Part shown: positions 51,123 to 60,408 of the stretch, piece by piece
Position numbering within the stretch: the first letter of the stretch is position 1
Layout: each line of letters starts with the position of its first letter
From: Sinohyriopsis cumingii
Taxonomy: Eukaryota > Mollusca > Bivalvia > Unionida > Unionidae
DNA length: 64,000 bases
NCBI GenBank assembly: GCA_028554795.2
Contig: CM068827.1
Location: 138,266,268 to 138,330,267, forward strand
Reading direction: 5' to 3'
Notes under the pieces: generated by a model
Seen by the model: the letters and a program-made list of their open reading frames with translations, nothing else
What the model was told of the DNA's origin: nothing
Databases searched by the model: none
Program-made: the position numbers and the translations under genes

Positions 51123-52118
51123 ATGACGTCCCTTCAATCATATCTTCCCGTATAATTGATTCGTGCCTTGTATGGCATCAGTCGAGAAAAAAATCCACAA
51201 ATACGAGCTCGTGTCTTAGAAGCTAGTCTCAAAGAAGTCTTACGATGGTTCACGGTGACAGCACGTCAATTACTCCAAGGAATCATTCAGATTCCTCATC
51301 AAACCAAACGCTTTTTCGATCGAAACAAAGTCGCTTTGACCCAACTGGCCGATCCCCGCATCGACACTCAAACCAAAAAACAAATCATTTTGAAACCTGG
51401 AGGGAGCGGTACTCTAGGAGGGGTCATCATTCGCTCTCTCCTAAGATGGGATCCTAATGCTCCCAAAGTTCTCCCCAAAAAAAAAGAAGTCAAACGAAGA
51501 TCCAAGAAAAAGAAAAAGAAAAAGACCAGGTCCCCAAAGAGACCCGTGTCTCCCAGAACTTCTCCAGTGGCGGGACCTTCCTCTTACCAGACACCACCCA
51601 GGAAAAAGAAAAGCCCCCAGAAAAAGAAACAGGGAAAAAGTACCCAGAAAAAGAAAAGTCCACAGAAGAAAACTAGTCGCAAGAGAGGTACTTCAGCCAG
51701 GACGCAACCTTACACTCGCAAACCACGACCTGCAACGGCGGTGACCGCGTCTCCGGTAGCCTCAGGTTCAGTCACTTCTCCGATGATGTCACCAAGAACT
51801 GAACAGTACTTGGAGACGCTGATCACACCAAGAACTTCTCCGTTGATGACCCCAAGAATTTTCCCAGTGGCAGGACCCTCCCATTTAACGTCAGTGGCTG
51901 CGGCACACAAAGTACCTGCTCCCAAAATCAAAGTCCAAGAAAGATCGGGCATGTTACAAAGTTTGCTGGATTTGTCCAAGCAAGAACTGGCTCGATTTAG
52001 TCCGTTACGTACCCCTACACGACGTGTCATGCCTGTGATCAAGTTGATAGCCGTAAAGACAATCAGTGGCTGCGAGTTCCAGTATAAAAAAGGCCTGGAC
52101 CAAGTAGGGTATCAGTGA
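51123..52118 (+). pseudogene. Element B: Lys/Arg/Ser/Pro-rich core protein, fossil
   Basis: Counterpart of 23429-24375: the N-terminal domain with ALYGISRE and KPGGSGTLGGVIIRS, then KKKSPQKK and SP-M(M/T)-(S/T)PRT repeats. Repeat copy number differs from A. Broken. Confidence 0.6.
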
Positions 52119-52129
52119 ACTTCCAAAAG

Positions 52130-52318
52130 ATGTCACCTCCAAGAAGTCAAAAAAGAAAGAGACAAAGGCATACTCGTCATCCGAGAAAGCGCTTAGCCAA
52201 GCATCGACGTTACCCTAAGAAAAGACACAGTCGTTCCAAGAAAAAGAGGCGTCACCAAAGGGGAGGATACCTTGGCGATTTTGGAAAAAACGTTGTCTCC
52301 TTTATGACCAAGCGATAG
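52130..52318 (+). CDS. Element B: very basic small peptide, about 62 aa, absent from A
   Basis: MSPPRSQKRKRQRHTRHPRK, then RLAKHRRYPKKRHSRSKKKR and HQRGGYLGDFGKNVVSFMTK. About half of the residues are Lys, Arg or His, followed by an R-G-G site and a short apolar end. It resembles a protamine or adenovirus mu/pX-type core peptide with a protease site. The ATG at 52130 is the first in frame. Element A goes straight from the core gene to the pX-like gene. Both genes start M-S-P, so it may be a diverged duplicate of the pX start. Confidence 0.55.
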   Translation: MSPPRSQKRKRQRHTRHPRKRLAKHRRYPKKRHSRSKKKRRHQRGGYLGDFGKNVVSFMTKR

Positions 52319-52404
52319 TCCCCCCAAAAAAAGATAAAAGGGCGTGTGTTAAGTCATCGATGTTAGTGTCTGTTTGGTGAATGTCCCGGAACCCACAAGC
52401 AAAG

Positions 52405-52806
52405 ATGTCCCCCTCCAGAAAACATTCCTCTTCTAAACCCCATGGAAATAAAAGGAAATGACTGCCTCCACGTTTAGTCAAAAATGGGGACATGTTATCT
52501 GTCCTGTCCAAAGCTTCTCCACCCCTACGAAAAAAACTCATTCAAACGGCCTCCAAAGAGGTCATCGATACCGTGTGCGAATGTTGTTTGAACGTCTTGA
52601 AAGGCACGATCCCTTTGTCCAAACACCAGAAACAATGCTTAGGCAAACATCGTCACGTTCTTCGCCAAATGGTTCAAAAGAAAATTCCCCTTCGTCAAAA
52701 AAAGAAGATGTTGGTCCAACGTGGAGGAATTTTACCCCTCTTGCTAGGTCCCTTACTGAAAGGAGTCTTGGGAACCGTGTTGGGAGGACTGATGGGAGCA
52801 AGATAA
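52405..52806 (+). pseudogene. Element B: pX-like virion protein, fossil
   Basis: Counterpart of 22966-23370: KEVIDTVCECCLNVLKGTIP and LVQRGGILPLLLGPLLKGVL. Broken near its start; most of it is open. Confidence 0.72.
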
Positions 52807-52854
52807 AAAGGCCCTCTGGAGTCCCAAGATCTCAGAATCGACCTCTGACATCCC

Positions 52855-53555
52855 ATGGAAGGACGAAAATTAGCTTTAGTGCCTTACAAACGATGGATGG
52901 AATACCATCGTTGGCAAGAACAACGCACCCCGCATTTACCTCCCAATCCCAATTTGAACGAGATGTCCCAGTTACAACACGAATTGCAGTCCTTAATGGA
53001 TCGCCAAGATTTGTCCGAAACAGAAAAATCGCAAAGTACGGTCAACTCTTGCAACGACTGCAACTCTTTCACCAAAAAGCTTTAGACGAAACAGCTCTTC
53101 CCACTCTGAAAGATTTTAAGACCTTGATGAAAAGTCCATCCCCCACACCATCACCACTACCACCACCACTGCTACCATCCCCAAAGGTCACCAGAGATGC
53201 TACCCCACGAAGGTCTGAGGAAGAAGAGATACGAGAACTGTTTCAAACACCGTCAGCAGCTCCTATGTCTAGTAAGATTGCAGCATCCTTGTTGACCCCG
53301 TCCCCCACACCCCAACGAGAAGAAATGAAAGCTTGGGTTAAAAAGATGGTGTCCACTCCTCCTTCGACAGAAGTAAAAAACAAAGAAGGGAAACCAGAAG
53401 TGAAAAAAGAAAAGAAGACCAAAGCCATTCCATTGGCACCTCCACCACTACCTTCGACTTCTACTCCCGTAGCCCATCGGACACGTAAACACGTTTCCAA
53501 ACCAAACTTTCGTCCCACCCAAAGTAACATCACCGAAGAGTGGGTGACTTATTAA
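52855..53555 (+). pseudogene. Element B: LVPYxRW-type Pro/Ser-rich protein, fossil
   Basis: Starts MEGRKLALVPYKRWMEYHRW. The same helix as in A follows, then a Pro/Thr/Ser/Lys-rich linker quite different in detail from A and a C end EEWVTY. The linker is the fastest-changing coding segment between A and B. Broken. Confidence 0.55.
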
Positions 53556-53571
53556 CACATACACACACAAA

Positions 53572-54681
53572 ATGGAGAAGGTGTTAGCCAGCATTTACTA
53601 CGATCCCTCCCATCCTGCAGGTTACGCAGGAGTACAAAAATTGTATCGTGCTGCCAAAACTCGACTGAAAAGTCTCCGTTTACCTCAAGTGCAACGATGG
53701 TTACAAGAACAAGCTACCTACACTTTACACAAACCCATTCGACGCAAGTTCGCCAGAAGTCGCACCCGAGTGGAAGGCATTGATCATCAATGGCAAGCCG
53801 ATTTAGCCGATGTCTCTCATTTGGCCAGCTACAATCGTGGCTACAAATATTTGTTTTGTGTCATCGACGTCTTTTCCAAATTTGCCTGGGTCGTGCCCTT
53901 GACTTCCAAATCGAGCAGCGAGTTAGTACGAGCCCTGCAACGGGTGTTGAAACAAAGCGGTCGTCACCCTCTTCGATGGCAAACGGACAAAGGCACCGAA
54001 TTTCTGAATCAAGTTTTCCAAAAAGAATTAAAGAAACGTGACATTCATTTTTTTACCACCGAGAATCCTGAAACCAAAGCCAGCATCGTGGAACGTTTTC
54101 AACGCACTCTGAAAGAACGCATGTGGAAATATTTTACGCATCACCACACTCTCAAGTACATCGACATCTTACCGTACCTGGTGCAAGCGTACAACCAATC
54201 TTACCATCGAAGCATTGGACGTGCCCCGCAAGAGGTGACCCCTGACAACGAAGTGTTGGTATTTGAGCGCCTGTTTGGTACGTCCCCGACGAGGGCTGTC
54301 CCCAAGAAAAGTGGAGTGTTAACCGTAGGAGATTGGGTGTGCATTGGCAAAACCAAACGCACTTTCGACAAAGGTTACTTACCTAACTGGACTACCGAAT
54401 TGTTTCGTGTCACTGGACGAGTGCATGGCCGTCATCCTGCCGTCTATAAATTGGAAGACATCGACGGAGAAGTGTTAAAAGGAACGTTTTATTTGCCCGA
54501 GTTACAACGTGTCACCAAAAAAGAAGACGACGTGTACGACATCGAAAGCATTCTCGAACGCAGAACCCGTAAAGTGGGCAAACGACGTGTCAAAGAAGTC
54601 AAAGTACGTTGGAAAGGATATCCACCCAGTTTTGATTCTTGGATCGACGCTTCGCAAGTCATCGACTATAAAAAGAAGTGA
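53572..54681 (+). CDS. INT: Element B: integrase with chromodomain, 369 aa
   Basis: RVE-type DDE integrase: first Asp in HQWQADLADVSHL (residue 77), second in RWQTDKGTEF (139), Glu in KASIVERFQRTLKER (174), the last two about 34 residues apart. C-terminal chromodomain (about 322-365) with YDIESILERRTRKVG and VKVRWKGYPPSFDSWIDA. Such chromodomains may guide insertion to marked chromatin. The gene lies between the LVPYxRW and membrane-protein genes. Looks whole. Confidence 0.93.
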   Translation: MEKVLASIYYDPSHPAGYAGVQKLYRAAKTRLKSLRLPQVQRWLQEQATYTLHKPIRRKFARSRTRVEGIDHQWQADLADVSHLASYNRGYKYLFCVIDVFSKFAWVVPLTSKSSSELVRALQRVLKQSGRHPLRWQTDKGTEFLNQVFQKELKKRDIHFFTTENPETKASIVERFQRTLKERMWKYFTHHHTLKYIDILPYLVQAYNQSYHRSIGRAPQEVTPDNEVLVFERLFGTSPTRAVPKKSGVLTVGDWVCIGKTKRTFDKGYLPNWTTELFRVTGRVHGRHPAVYKLEDIDGEVLKGTFYLPELQRVTKKEDDVYDIESILERRTRKVGKRRVKEVKVRWKGYPPSFDSWIDASQVIDYKKK

Positions 54682-54686
54682 CCATC

Positions 54687-55097
54687 ATGCCCTTTCACAC
54701 AGACGCAGCTACGTCGACCACTCCTTCACCTAGTTCTTCTCTGCAAGATTTACAAAAACAACCCTTGTGGGTGTGGTGTGGAGAACGTGTACCTAAAAGG
54801 CAAATCGTCTTTTTCTGTCAAATCTTCGTGGTGTATTGCGTCATCGTGGCAGCCATTGCCAATTTGAGTTTGCAACAAGGAGACAAACAATTGTGGACCA
54901 TTTTATTGAACAGTTGCATCGGTTACCCGCTTCCTAATCCCTCCCTGAAATTCACCTCGAACGGGAACAACGGGAACCTTGTGTCCAGCGCCAGTGCCAG
55001 TCACCACTCCAACAACAACAACAATCCAATTTTGAGCGGAGACACGCCTCTGACGTCCAGTAAACCCTCGGACAGCCACAGAACTCTGGAATTATGA
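54687..55097 (+). CDS. Element B: two-segment membrane protein, about 136 aa
   Basis: Counterpart of 20733-21134: IVFFCQIFVVYCVIVAAIAN, LWTILLNSCIGYPLPNPSLK, then Ser/Asn-rich tail. Overlaps the start of the penton fossil. The first in-frame ATG is at 54687. Whole frame, unknown role. Confidence 0.75.
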   Translation: MPFHTDAATSTTPSPSSSLQDLQKQPLWVWCGERVPKRQIVFFCQIFVVYCVIVAAIANLSLQQGDKQLWTILLNSCIGYPLPNPSLKFTSNGNNGNLVSSASASHHSNNNNNPILSGDTPLTSSKPSDSHRTLEL

Positions 55098-55767
55098 GTC
55101 ACTAAAACCAATTTTACTTAACCTTACCTAGCGACAGTTCTATGGAGGTGTTTCCCAACAACACGTTGTGCTGTTACACAGCCAAATTACCTCAACCCAT
55201 CCCATTAGATCACGAAGCCCATTGGGAAGTGGCTTTGGTAGAAATCATTCACCCAACCCAAGTCCTCAATGTCCTTCCCAATCAAATTTTTTTTTCAGTG
55301 GAAGTTCATGACCAACAAATGCGAGAGTACTTGGATAAGCAAGGCAAAAATCTCATAAAAAACCCTATCGCAAAGAACAACAAAAAGGCGAATCAGCAGT
55401 CATTTTCGACAACAAAAATTTTGCCAAGTATTTTCGTACCCCGGTAGAATTGAACGAAGGACTGAATTTGATGTTTGTGTATTCCGATGTGGTGGAGTAT
55501 AACGTGGTGGGACACACCTCCGTGCCATTACTGCGTGTCATTCCTTTCAAAGTGGATTCTGTCACGGCCGCTGACGAGGAAGGTGGAAACACTTATCACG
55601 TACACCGCGAATTTGTACATCCTCATTATTTGCCTGTCAGCAAGTCGTATTTGGACACGGTCAACATTGCTATAAAAGGAGATCTGGGACAAAATATTCC
55701 ATTCACCAAAGGAAAAGTCACGGTGAAACTCCATTTTCGAAAACGGTTCTCTCACGATTCGTTAAGT
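55094..55767 (+). pseudogene. Element B: penton-like minor capsid protein, fossil
   Basis: Counterpart of 19804-20736: MEVFPNNTLCCYTAKLPQPI near the start and KGKVTVKLHFRKRF at the end. Shorter than the A copy and broken. Confidence 0.8.
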
Positions 55768-55768
55768 C

Positions 55769-56194
55769 ATGTATCCAGTGTACCGAGGGGTTGCACGACA
55801 GCGAGGACACGGTTTAGGAGATATGTTAAAATCAGCCTTTCGTTCGGTGGCCCCAGTCTTGAAACCGATAGTGACACGCGGATTGCACGCCTTGAAAGAT
55901 GCGGCATTGACACACGGCAAAGAATTTCTCCAAAATGTCATCATCGACAAACAAAACCCTAAAGAAGCTTTCTTGAGGGCAGGCAAAAATGTCTTGCTGC
56001 AAACGGGTAAAGACCTTTTGGGTCGACGAGAAACACCTATAAATGCCCTGCACGCTAGCGAGTCAAGCATTCAGCAAGGACAAGGCAGAAAGAGACGACG
56101 AAGAAAACACCCTTTCACCAGACTTCACACTTCTAAAGCAAGAAAGACTAAGAAAAGAAGAACCGTTCGAGACTTAGACGTTTTCGATTATTGA
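55769..56194 (+). CDS. Element B: pVI-like minor virion protein, 141 aa
   Basis: MYPVYRGVARQRGHGLGDML start, KSAFRSVAPVLKP, basic C-terminal half GRKRRRRKHPF, end VRDLDVFDY. Almost identical to 19375-19800. Whole frame. Confidence 0.75.
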   Translation: MYPVYRGVARQRGHGLGDMLKSAFRSVAPVLKPIVTRGLHALKDAALTHGKEFLQNVIIDKQNPKEAFLRAGKNVLLQTGKDLLGRRETPINALHASESSIQQGQGRKRRRRKHPFTRLHTSKARKTKKRRTVRDLDVFDY

Positions 56195-56210
56195 AAAAAA
56201 ACAGAAAAAA

Positions 56211-57533
56211 ATGATGCACCGAGGGTCTTGCGCTTGTTCCAAGTCGGAACTGGATCTGTTTGCCATGCCACCCACCATGATGACAATGCAAGAATCCCAA
56301 TGGGTGGAATTTCATCCCGTCTCCTCTTTGACGGATTCTGCTCCCATCGAGTTTGAAATCAAAGGACAGCCCGAAGATTACATCGATCTGAATAGCAGTT
56401 ACCTGTATTTGAAAGTGAAAGTGTTCGAACCACCCAACACTAACCTAGACGCTGAGGATGTAGTAGCTCCCGTCAATAATTTCATGCATTCCTTGTTCAG
56501 CGAAGTGGATTTGTACTTGAATAACAAACTGGTCAGCAGCAGCATGGATACTTACCCTTATCGAGCCTACCTGGAAAATCTCTTGACGTATGGAAAAGAA
56601 GCCAAGAACACTCATCTGGATGCTTGTGTGGTATGGAAACCTGACAAAGCGTCTAAGTTCGACAGCATTACAGTTGCTGGGGATGCTACAAATTCAACGG
56701 GGTTTGTAGAACGAAGAAAGAAAATTGCACTAAGTCGTAGTTTAGAACTGATGGATCGCTTGCATTTAGACATGTGGTTGCAAGAAAAGTATTTGCTGAA
56801 CGGAGTGGATATCCGCCTGAGACTGAATCGCAGCAGTGCCGCTTTCCATTTGATAGCTGCTCATGATGCCACTTACAAAACCAAAATCGAAGAAGCCAGA
56901 CTCTACGTGCGTCGTGTGGAAGTGTTGCCTAAAGTGGGAAACGACATCAGTCAGATGTTGAGTAGAACGACCTCCAAGTATCCCATACGACGTGTGGAAG
57001 TGAAAACGTTCACCATTCCTGCTGGACAGCGATCCATGATCGAAGATCATCTGTTCCAAGGACAGTTACCCAAACGTTTGATTGTTGGTATCGTCAAGAA
57101 TTCAGCCTTTAACGGAGCTTACCAAGAAAACCCTTTCAACTTTCAACACTACAAAGTGTCCAAAATCGAAGTCAGTCGCGATGACAAGGCCTTGTGTACC
57201 AGACCTTTTGAACCTGACTTTGTTAACGCAAAGAATTACTTGAGGTCGTACTTGTCTCTGTACGAAGCCACCGGACAGTTAGGAACCAACACCAGTCACG
57301 GTATTACGCACGAAGATTATCCAGAAGGCTACGCTTTGTGGGCTTTTGATTTCACTCCAGACCAAGGCAGCGACGAGGGACATTTCCACCCTATAAAATC
57401 AGGCCAGATTCGTGTGGAAATTCAGTTTGTGGGTACACTGGAAGTAGGGCACACAGTGAACGTCATCCTGTATGCAGAATTTAATAATACGATAGAAATC
57501 AACAGTTTGAGAGAAGTCATTCTAGATTATTAG
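56211..57533 (+). CDS. MCP: Element B: major capsid protein (double jelly-roll), 440 aa
   Basis: N terminus with CACSKSELDLFAMPP; ESQWVEFHPVSSLTDSAPIE; EDYIDLNSSYLYLKVKV; FSEVDLYLNNKLVSSSMDTY with PYRAYLENLLTYG; the middle YVRRVEVLPKVGND and RRVEVKTFTIPAGQRS; then KNYLRSYLSLYEATGQ and YALWAFDFTPDQG. This is the typical Polinton hexon-like capsid pattern. Length is slightly short of the common 450-700 range. Downstream of pVI-like and upstream of the small Cys gene, in usual order. Looks whole. Confidence 0.92.
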   Translation: MMHRGSCACSKSELDLFAMPPTMMTMQESQWVEFHPVSSLTDSAPIEFEIKGQPEDYIDLNSSYLYLKVKVFEPPNTNLDAEDVVAPVNNFMHSLFSEVDLYLNNKLVSSSMDTYPYRAYLENLLTYGKEAKNTHLDACVVWKPDKASKFDSITVAGDATNSTGFVERRKKIALSRSLELMDRLHLDMWLQEKYLLNGVDIRLRLNRSSAAFHLIAAHDATYKTKIEEARLYVRRVEVLPKVGNDISQMLSRTTSKYPIRRVEVKTFTIPAGQRSMIEDHLFQGQLPKRLIVGIVKNSAFNGAYQENPFNFQHYKVSKIEVSRDDKALCTRPFEPDFVNAKNYLRSYLSLYEATGQLGTNTSHGITHEDYPEGYALWAFDFTPDQGSDEGHFHPIKSGQIRVEIQFVGTLEVGHTVNVILYAEFNNTIEINSLREVILDY

Positions 57534-57538
57534 AAGCT

Positions 57539-58018
57539 ATGGAAGACTGTTATCCCTCTTTACCTTGTGAAGAAACTTTGGACATGAAATGTGAGGAGAC
57601 CGTAGAAGAATCCCAAGACAAAGACGAAGAAGTTGTCATGATAAAGTCGAGATGGCCAGAACAAGAAGCCCATTTAGTCTCCTGTTTTGCCAAACACTTG
57701 GTCGAAAAAATGACGGAATTGATCAAGAAAAATTGCTATGGATGTCAAAATGATCATCCCAGTCAAATTCAACACGATAAATGCCTAATGCTGAGTCAAG
57801 AAGAAAAATTGGACGAGTATCTGGACGAAGCTTGGAGTCTCATTTCGGACGAAGACGTGTGGCACCAGTGGTATAAAGACTTGCGTGAACATTCTTGTCC
57901 ACCATTAACCACTCAAGAGATCCATCGTATCGAAGCTCTCCTGAATCAGAGTGGGGAGACGAAGCGAAGAAACGGTTATTTGTCAGACATTTTCAAGCAA
58001 AAGTCAGGATCGAATTGA
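57539..58018 (+). CDS. Element B: small CYGC-x-HPSQ protein, 159 aa
   Basis: The acidic N terminus is followed by SRWPEQEAHLVSCFAKHLVE, then CYGCQNDHPSQIQHDKCLML and EYLDEAW helices. The cluster C-x2-C-x3-H-x5-H-x2-C could hold a metal. I recall similar small proteins beside capsid genes in invertebrate Polintons. Starts 5 bp after the capsid stop. Whole frame; function unknown. Confidence 0.7.
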   Translation: MEDCYPSLPCEETLDMKCEETVEESQDKDEEVVMIKSRWPEQEAHLVSCFAKHLVEKMTELIKKNCYGCQNDHPSQIQHDKCLMLSQEEKLDEYLDEAWSLISDEDVWHQWYKDLREHSCPPLTTQEIHRIEALLNQSGETKRRNGYLSDIFKQKSGSN

Positions 58019-58064
58019 TAACTTATTACTACCTGTGAAGAAGAAGAAAAAACCCACACAAAAC

Positions 58065-58600
58065 ATGGATACCTGGGAACTTTATTACCTTTTGAACCAC
58101 AGTTCGTACACTGCTTCTTGGAATCCTGTCGTCGGTACTAAAGATGAACTCCCTCATCGCAAACCTCAAAACCATCTAGCTTATGTGATCAACACGAACG
58201 ACAGTCATCTCCCAGGAACCCACTGGGTAGCCGTCTACTTTCCTCAAGAAGGATGTGTGGAATATTTCGATTCCTATGGATTGCCTCCTTTGGAAGACGA
58301 TATCATTGACTTTATGAGAAGAAATGCTCAGACCACCCGATTCAATAATGTGAAATTAAAGGCACAGATTCCTTGGTGTGTGGACAATATTGCCTGGGCT
58401 ATTCCTTAGAACATTTAGTAACTCATTTTGATCCTCGTTCTTCTTCTAGGAACGATGTGAAAGTAGATCGATGGTTTTGTGACCAGTATGCTTATCTTTT
58501 GTCTCAAGCTAGGAAACATAGTGTCCATCAATGGCCAAATGACTTCCAACAGTGGAAATCACAATTTCATTCACAATGTTGTCAGCCCTGTCCAAAATAA
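58065..58600 (+). pseudogene. PRO: Element B: adenain-like protease, fossil
   Basis: Counterpart of 16973-17533 (GTHWVAVYFPQEGCVEYFDS, YGLPPLEDDIIDFM). Broken. Confidence 0.85.
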
Positions 58601-58934
58601 TGTGTGAATTGAAAAAAAATGTTTGGTATTTGAAAAAAATGTTTGATGTTATATTGTTTTTGATTATTGTTAAAAATGTTAGAGTTGTTTGTTAGTGTTA
58701 AGTGATTTTGAATAAAAAATGTTGTGTTTTGAAAAAAAATGCCTTTGTCTTTTGTTTTGCTACAAGAATTTTGATTCATGCGCTTTGACTTCTCTCTATC
58801 TCTCTCATGACACTCTTTAAACGTTCCGACTCGAAAACCGTGTAGGGATGTTTTCCTTCACGTCAGCGCTTTAACTTTAAGAACCGGGTAGTTTCCAATC
58901 AAACCATTCATTGTCGACTCATCCTCCTACGAAG
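58601..58934 (+). promoter_or_regulatory. Element B: protease 3' end and promoter of polyQ gene
   Basis: AATAAA at 58711-58716, then the shared upstream element GGGATGTTTTCC / TTCACGTCAGCGCT at 58845-58870, about 65 bp before the ATG. Confidence 0.55.
58711..58716 (+). terminator. Element B: poly(A) signal after the protease gene
   Basis: AATAAA, 110 bp after the protease end. Conserved in A at 16858-16863. Confidence 0.6.
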
Positions 58935-59310
58935 ATGTGCTCCAAACTAGCTAAGCTAAACGAAGCCTACGTGAATTTGCATAGGGTCAGACACAGTCTG
59001 ATACCGAAGCCAGAAGAGGTAGAGAATGTGAGAATGTTAAAAGTCACTGAAGACCTGATAGAAGAGCTCTTCAGAGAAGAAGTGAACAGGGAGAAAGAAG
59101 AATGGACAGAGAAGTACAGACTTCAGAGACAGCAGCAACAACAGCAACAACAACAACAACAATAGCAGCAGCAGCAGCATCCTGAACCTGACAGAGGCTT
59201 TGTCGATTGTCGTATCGAAACCAAAGAGTTCTTCTTCTCTTTCCGAAGAAGCAGACCTATCGTCAGAAAGTCTATCCTCAGAGGACATCGCATTCTTAGA
59301 AACCAAAAGA
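58935..59310 (+). pseudogene. Element B: polyQ coiled-coil gene, fossil
   Basis: Counterpart of 16262-16636: MCSKLAKLNEAYVNLHRVRH, acidic helix, Gln tract, basic end (FRRSRPIVRK-like reading). Broken. Confidence 0.55.
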
Positions 59311-59345
59311 TTGCCATAGCAAACAAAAAATCAAAAACAAAAAAC

Positions 59346-59361
59346 AGCCCTTTTCAGGGCT
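59346..59361 (+). terminator. Histone-type 3' stem-loop
   Basis: AAAACAGCCCT-TTTC-AGGGCT, ACCCA, then TCTAGAAAAGAAAT. About 30 nt after the end of the polyQ gene. Confidence 0.78.
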
Positions 59362-59404
59362 ACCCAATACTCTAGAAAAGAAATAACAATCGATTTGCCA
59401 ATGT

Positions 59405-59756
59405 GTGTATGTAGAGTAGTGTGAATATAAACACTGACTCTTTTTTCTTGGGTTTGTGAGTTTGTGTGTTTGTAAGCGCTCACGTACGTTTGTGTAGATA
59501 GTAGATTATTGGGTTTGATTTAATAGCTTTGCGTATGTGGATAGTATATTGAAGTGATTAATGAAAATTTTTAAATTAGTAATGGGTAGTATAAAAAAGT
59601 GAGTGAGTGTTTCTTTTAGGTCCGCGCGTTGTTTGGTCATGATCTAGATAATATCAATTTTGTCTTAGGGGATGTTTTCCTTCACGTCCGCGCTTTCACT
59701 ATAAATTAAAAATTGCTCGGCAGTCTAGCTACCTTTGTTGATTGATCAACACCAGA
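59405..59756 (+). promoter_or_regulatory. Element B: intergenic repeats and promoter of small coiled-coil gene
   Basis: GATAGTAGATTA-type repeats and GCTCACGTACGTTTG, a partial element GTCCGCGCGTTG near 59622, then the full element GGGATGTTTTCC / TTCACGTCCGCGCT at 59669-59694. ACTATAAATTAAA follows directly (TATA box at about 59700) and the ATG is at 59757. Confidence 0.65.
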
Positions 59757-60074
59757 ATGAACACCAGACTAGCGAAACTGCTTGAATTTCATGTACACCT
59801 GGAATATGCCAGGCGTATAGTGAATGAGCTGGCTGCAGAGGCCATAGTAGAAGAGGGAAGAATGTAAGAGGAGGCGAGAAGAAACAAAGAAGAGGAGGAG
59901 AGAAGAAACAAAGAAGAGGAAGAAAAGGAGAGAGGAAATTTCAGAATCCCAGAGACAGAAGATTGGGATTCTGAAGCCACTTATCCCGCCTCTGCTCTCC
60001 CCCAAAAAATAGTGAAAGGAGACTGGGGAAGAAGATGTGTGTGTGGTGCCAGGTCTGGAAGGTGCCATCATTAA
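59757..60074 (+). pseudogene. Element B: small coiled-coil gene, fossil
   Basis: Counterpart of 15447-15773 (MNTRLAKLLEFHVHLEYARR, WGRRCVCGARSGRC-like end). Broken. Confidence 0.55.
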
Positions 60075-60103
60075 CCAGGTGTCATGGAGTTCAAAAAACA
60101 AAC

Positions 60104-60119
60104 AGCCCTTTCCAGGGCT
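60104..60119 (+). terminator. Histone-type 3' stem-loop
   Basis: ACAGCCCT-TTCC-AGGGCT, ACCCA, then TCTAGAAAAGAAAT. It lies 30 nt after the stop at 60074. Confidence 0.75.
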
Positions 60120-60164
60120 ACCCAATACTCTAGAAAAGAAATAGTAATCGATTTGCCAATGTGT

Positions 60165-60408
60165 GTATAGTTTGGGTTTTGTAACCGCTCACGTACCTTT
60201 GTGTGGATAGTAGATTAGGATTTGATTTTGATGCTTGGCTTGTGTGAATGGTAGATTTTGGTTTGTTTCTTGCTACTTGGCGAATGTGGATAGTAGATAA
60301 TATGAGATAAGAAAAGTAGGGGATGTTTTCCTTCACGTCCGCGCTTTAACTATAAAACTAACAGTGTTTGCCATTGGAGCCCATTCCACGGAATAAGCAA
60401 ACAAGAAG
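60165..60408 (+). promoter_or_regulatory. Element B: intergenic repeats and promoter of terminal gene
   Basis: GGATAGTAGAT(T/A) and GCTCACGTACCTTTG repeats; GGGATGTTTTCC / TTCACGTCCGCGCT at 60320-60345; TATAAAA at 60351-60357; ATG at 60409. The element-to-TATA spacing equals that at 59669-59706. Confidence 0.65.

Noticed and set aside
58845-58856. NF-kB-like site in GGGATGTTTTCC
   Set aside because: Two bases longer than a standard kappa-B site; kept only as an unnamed promoter element.
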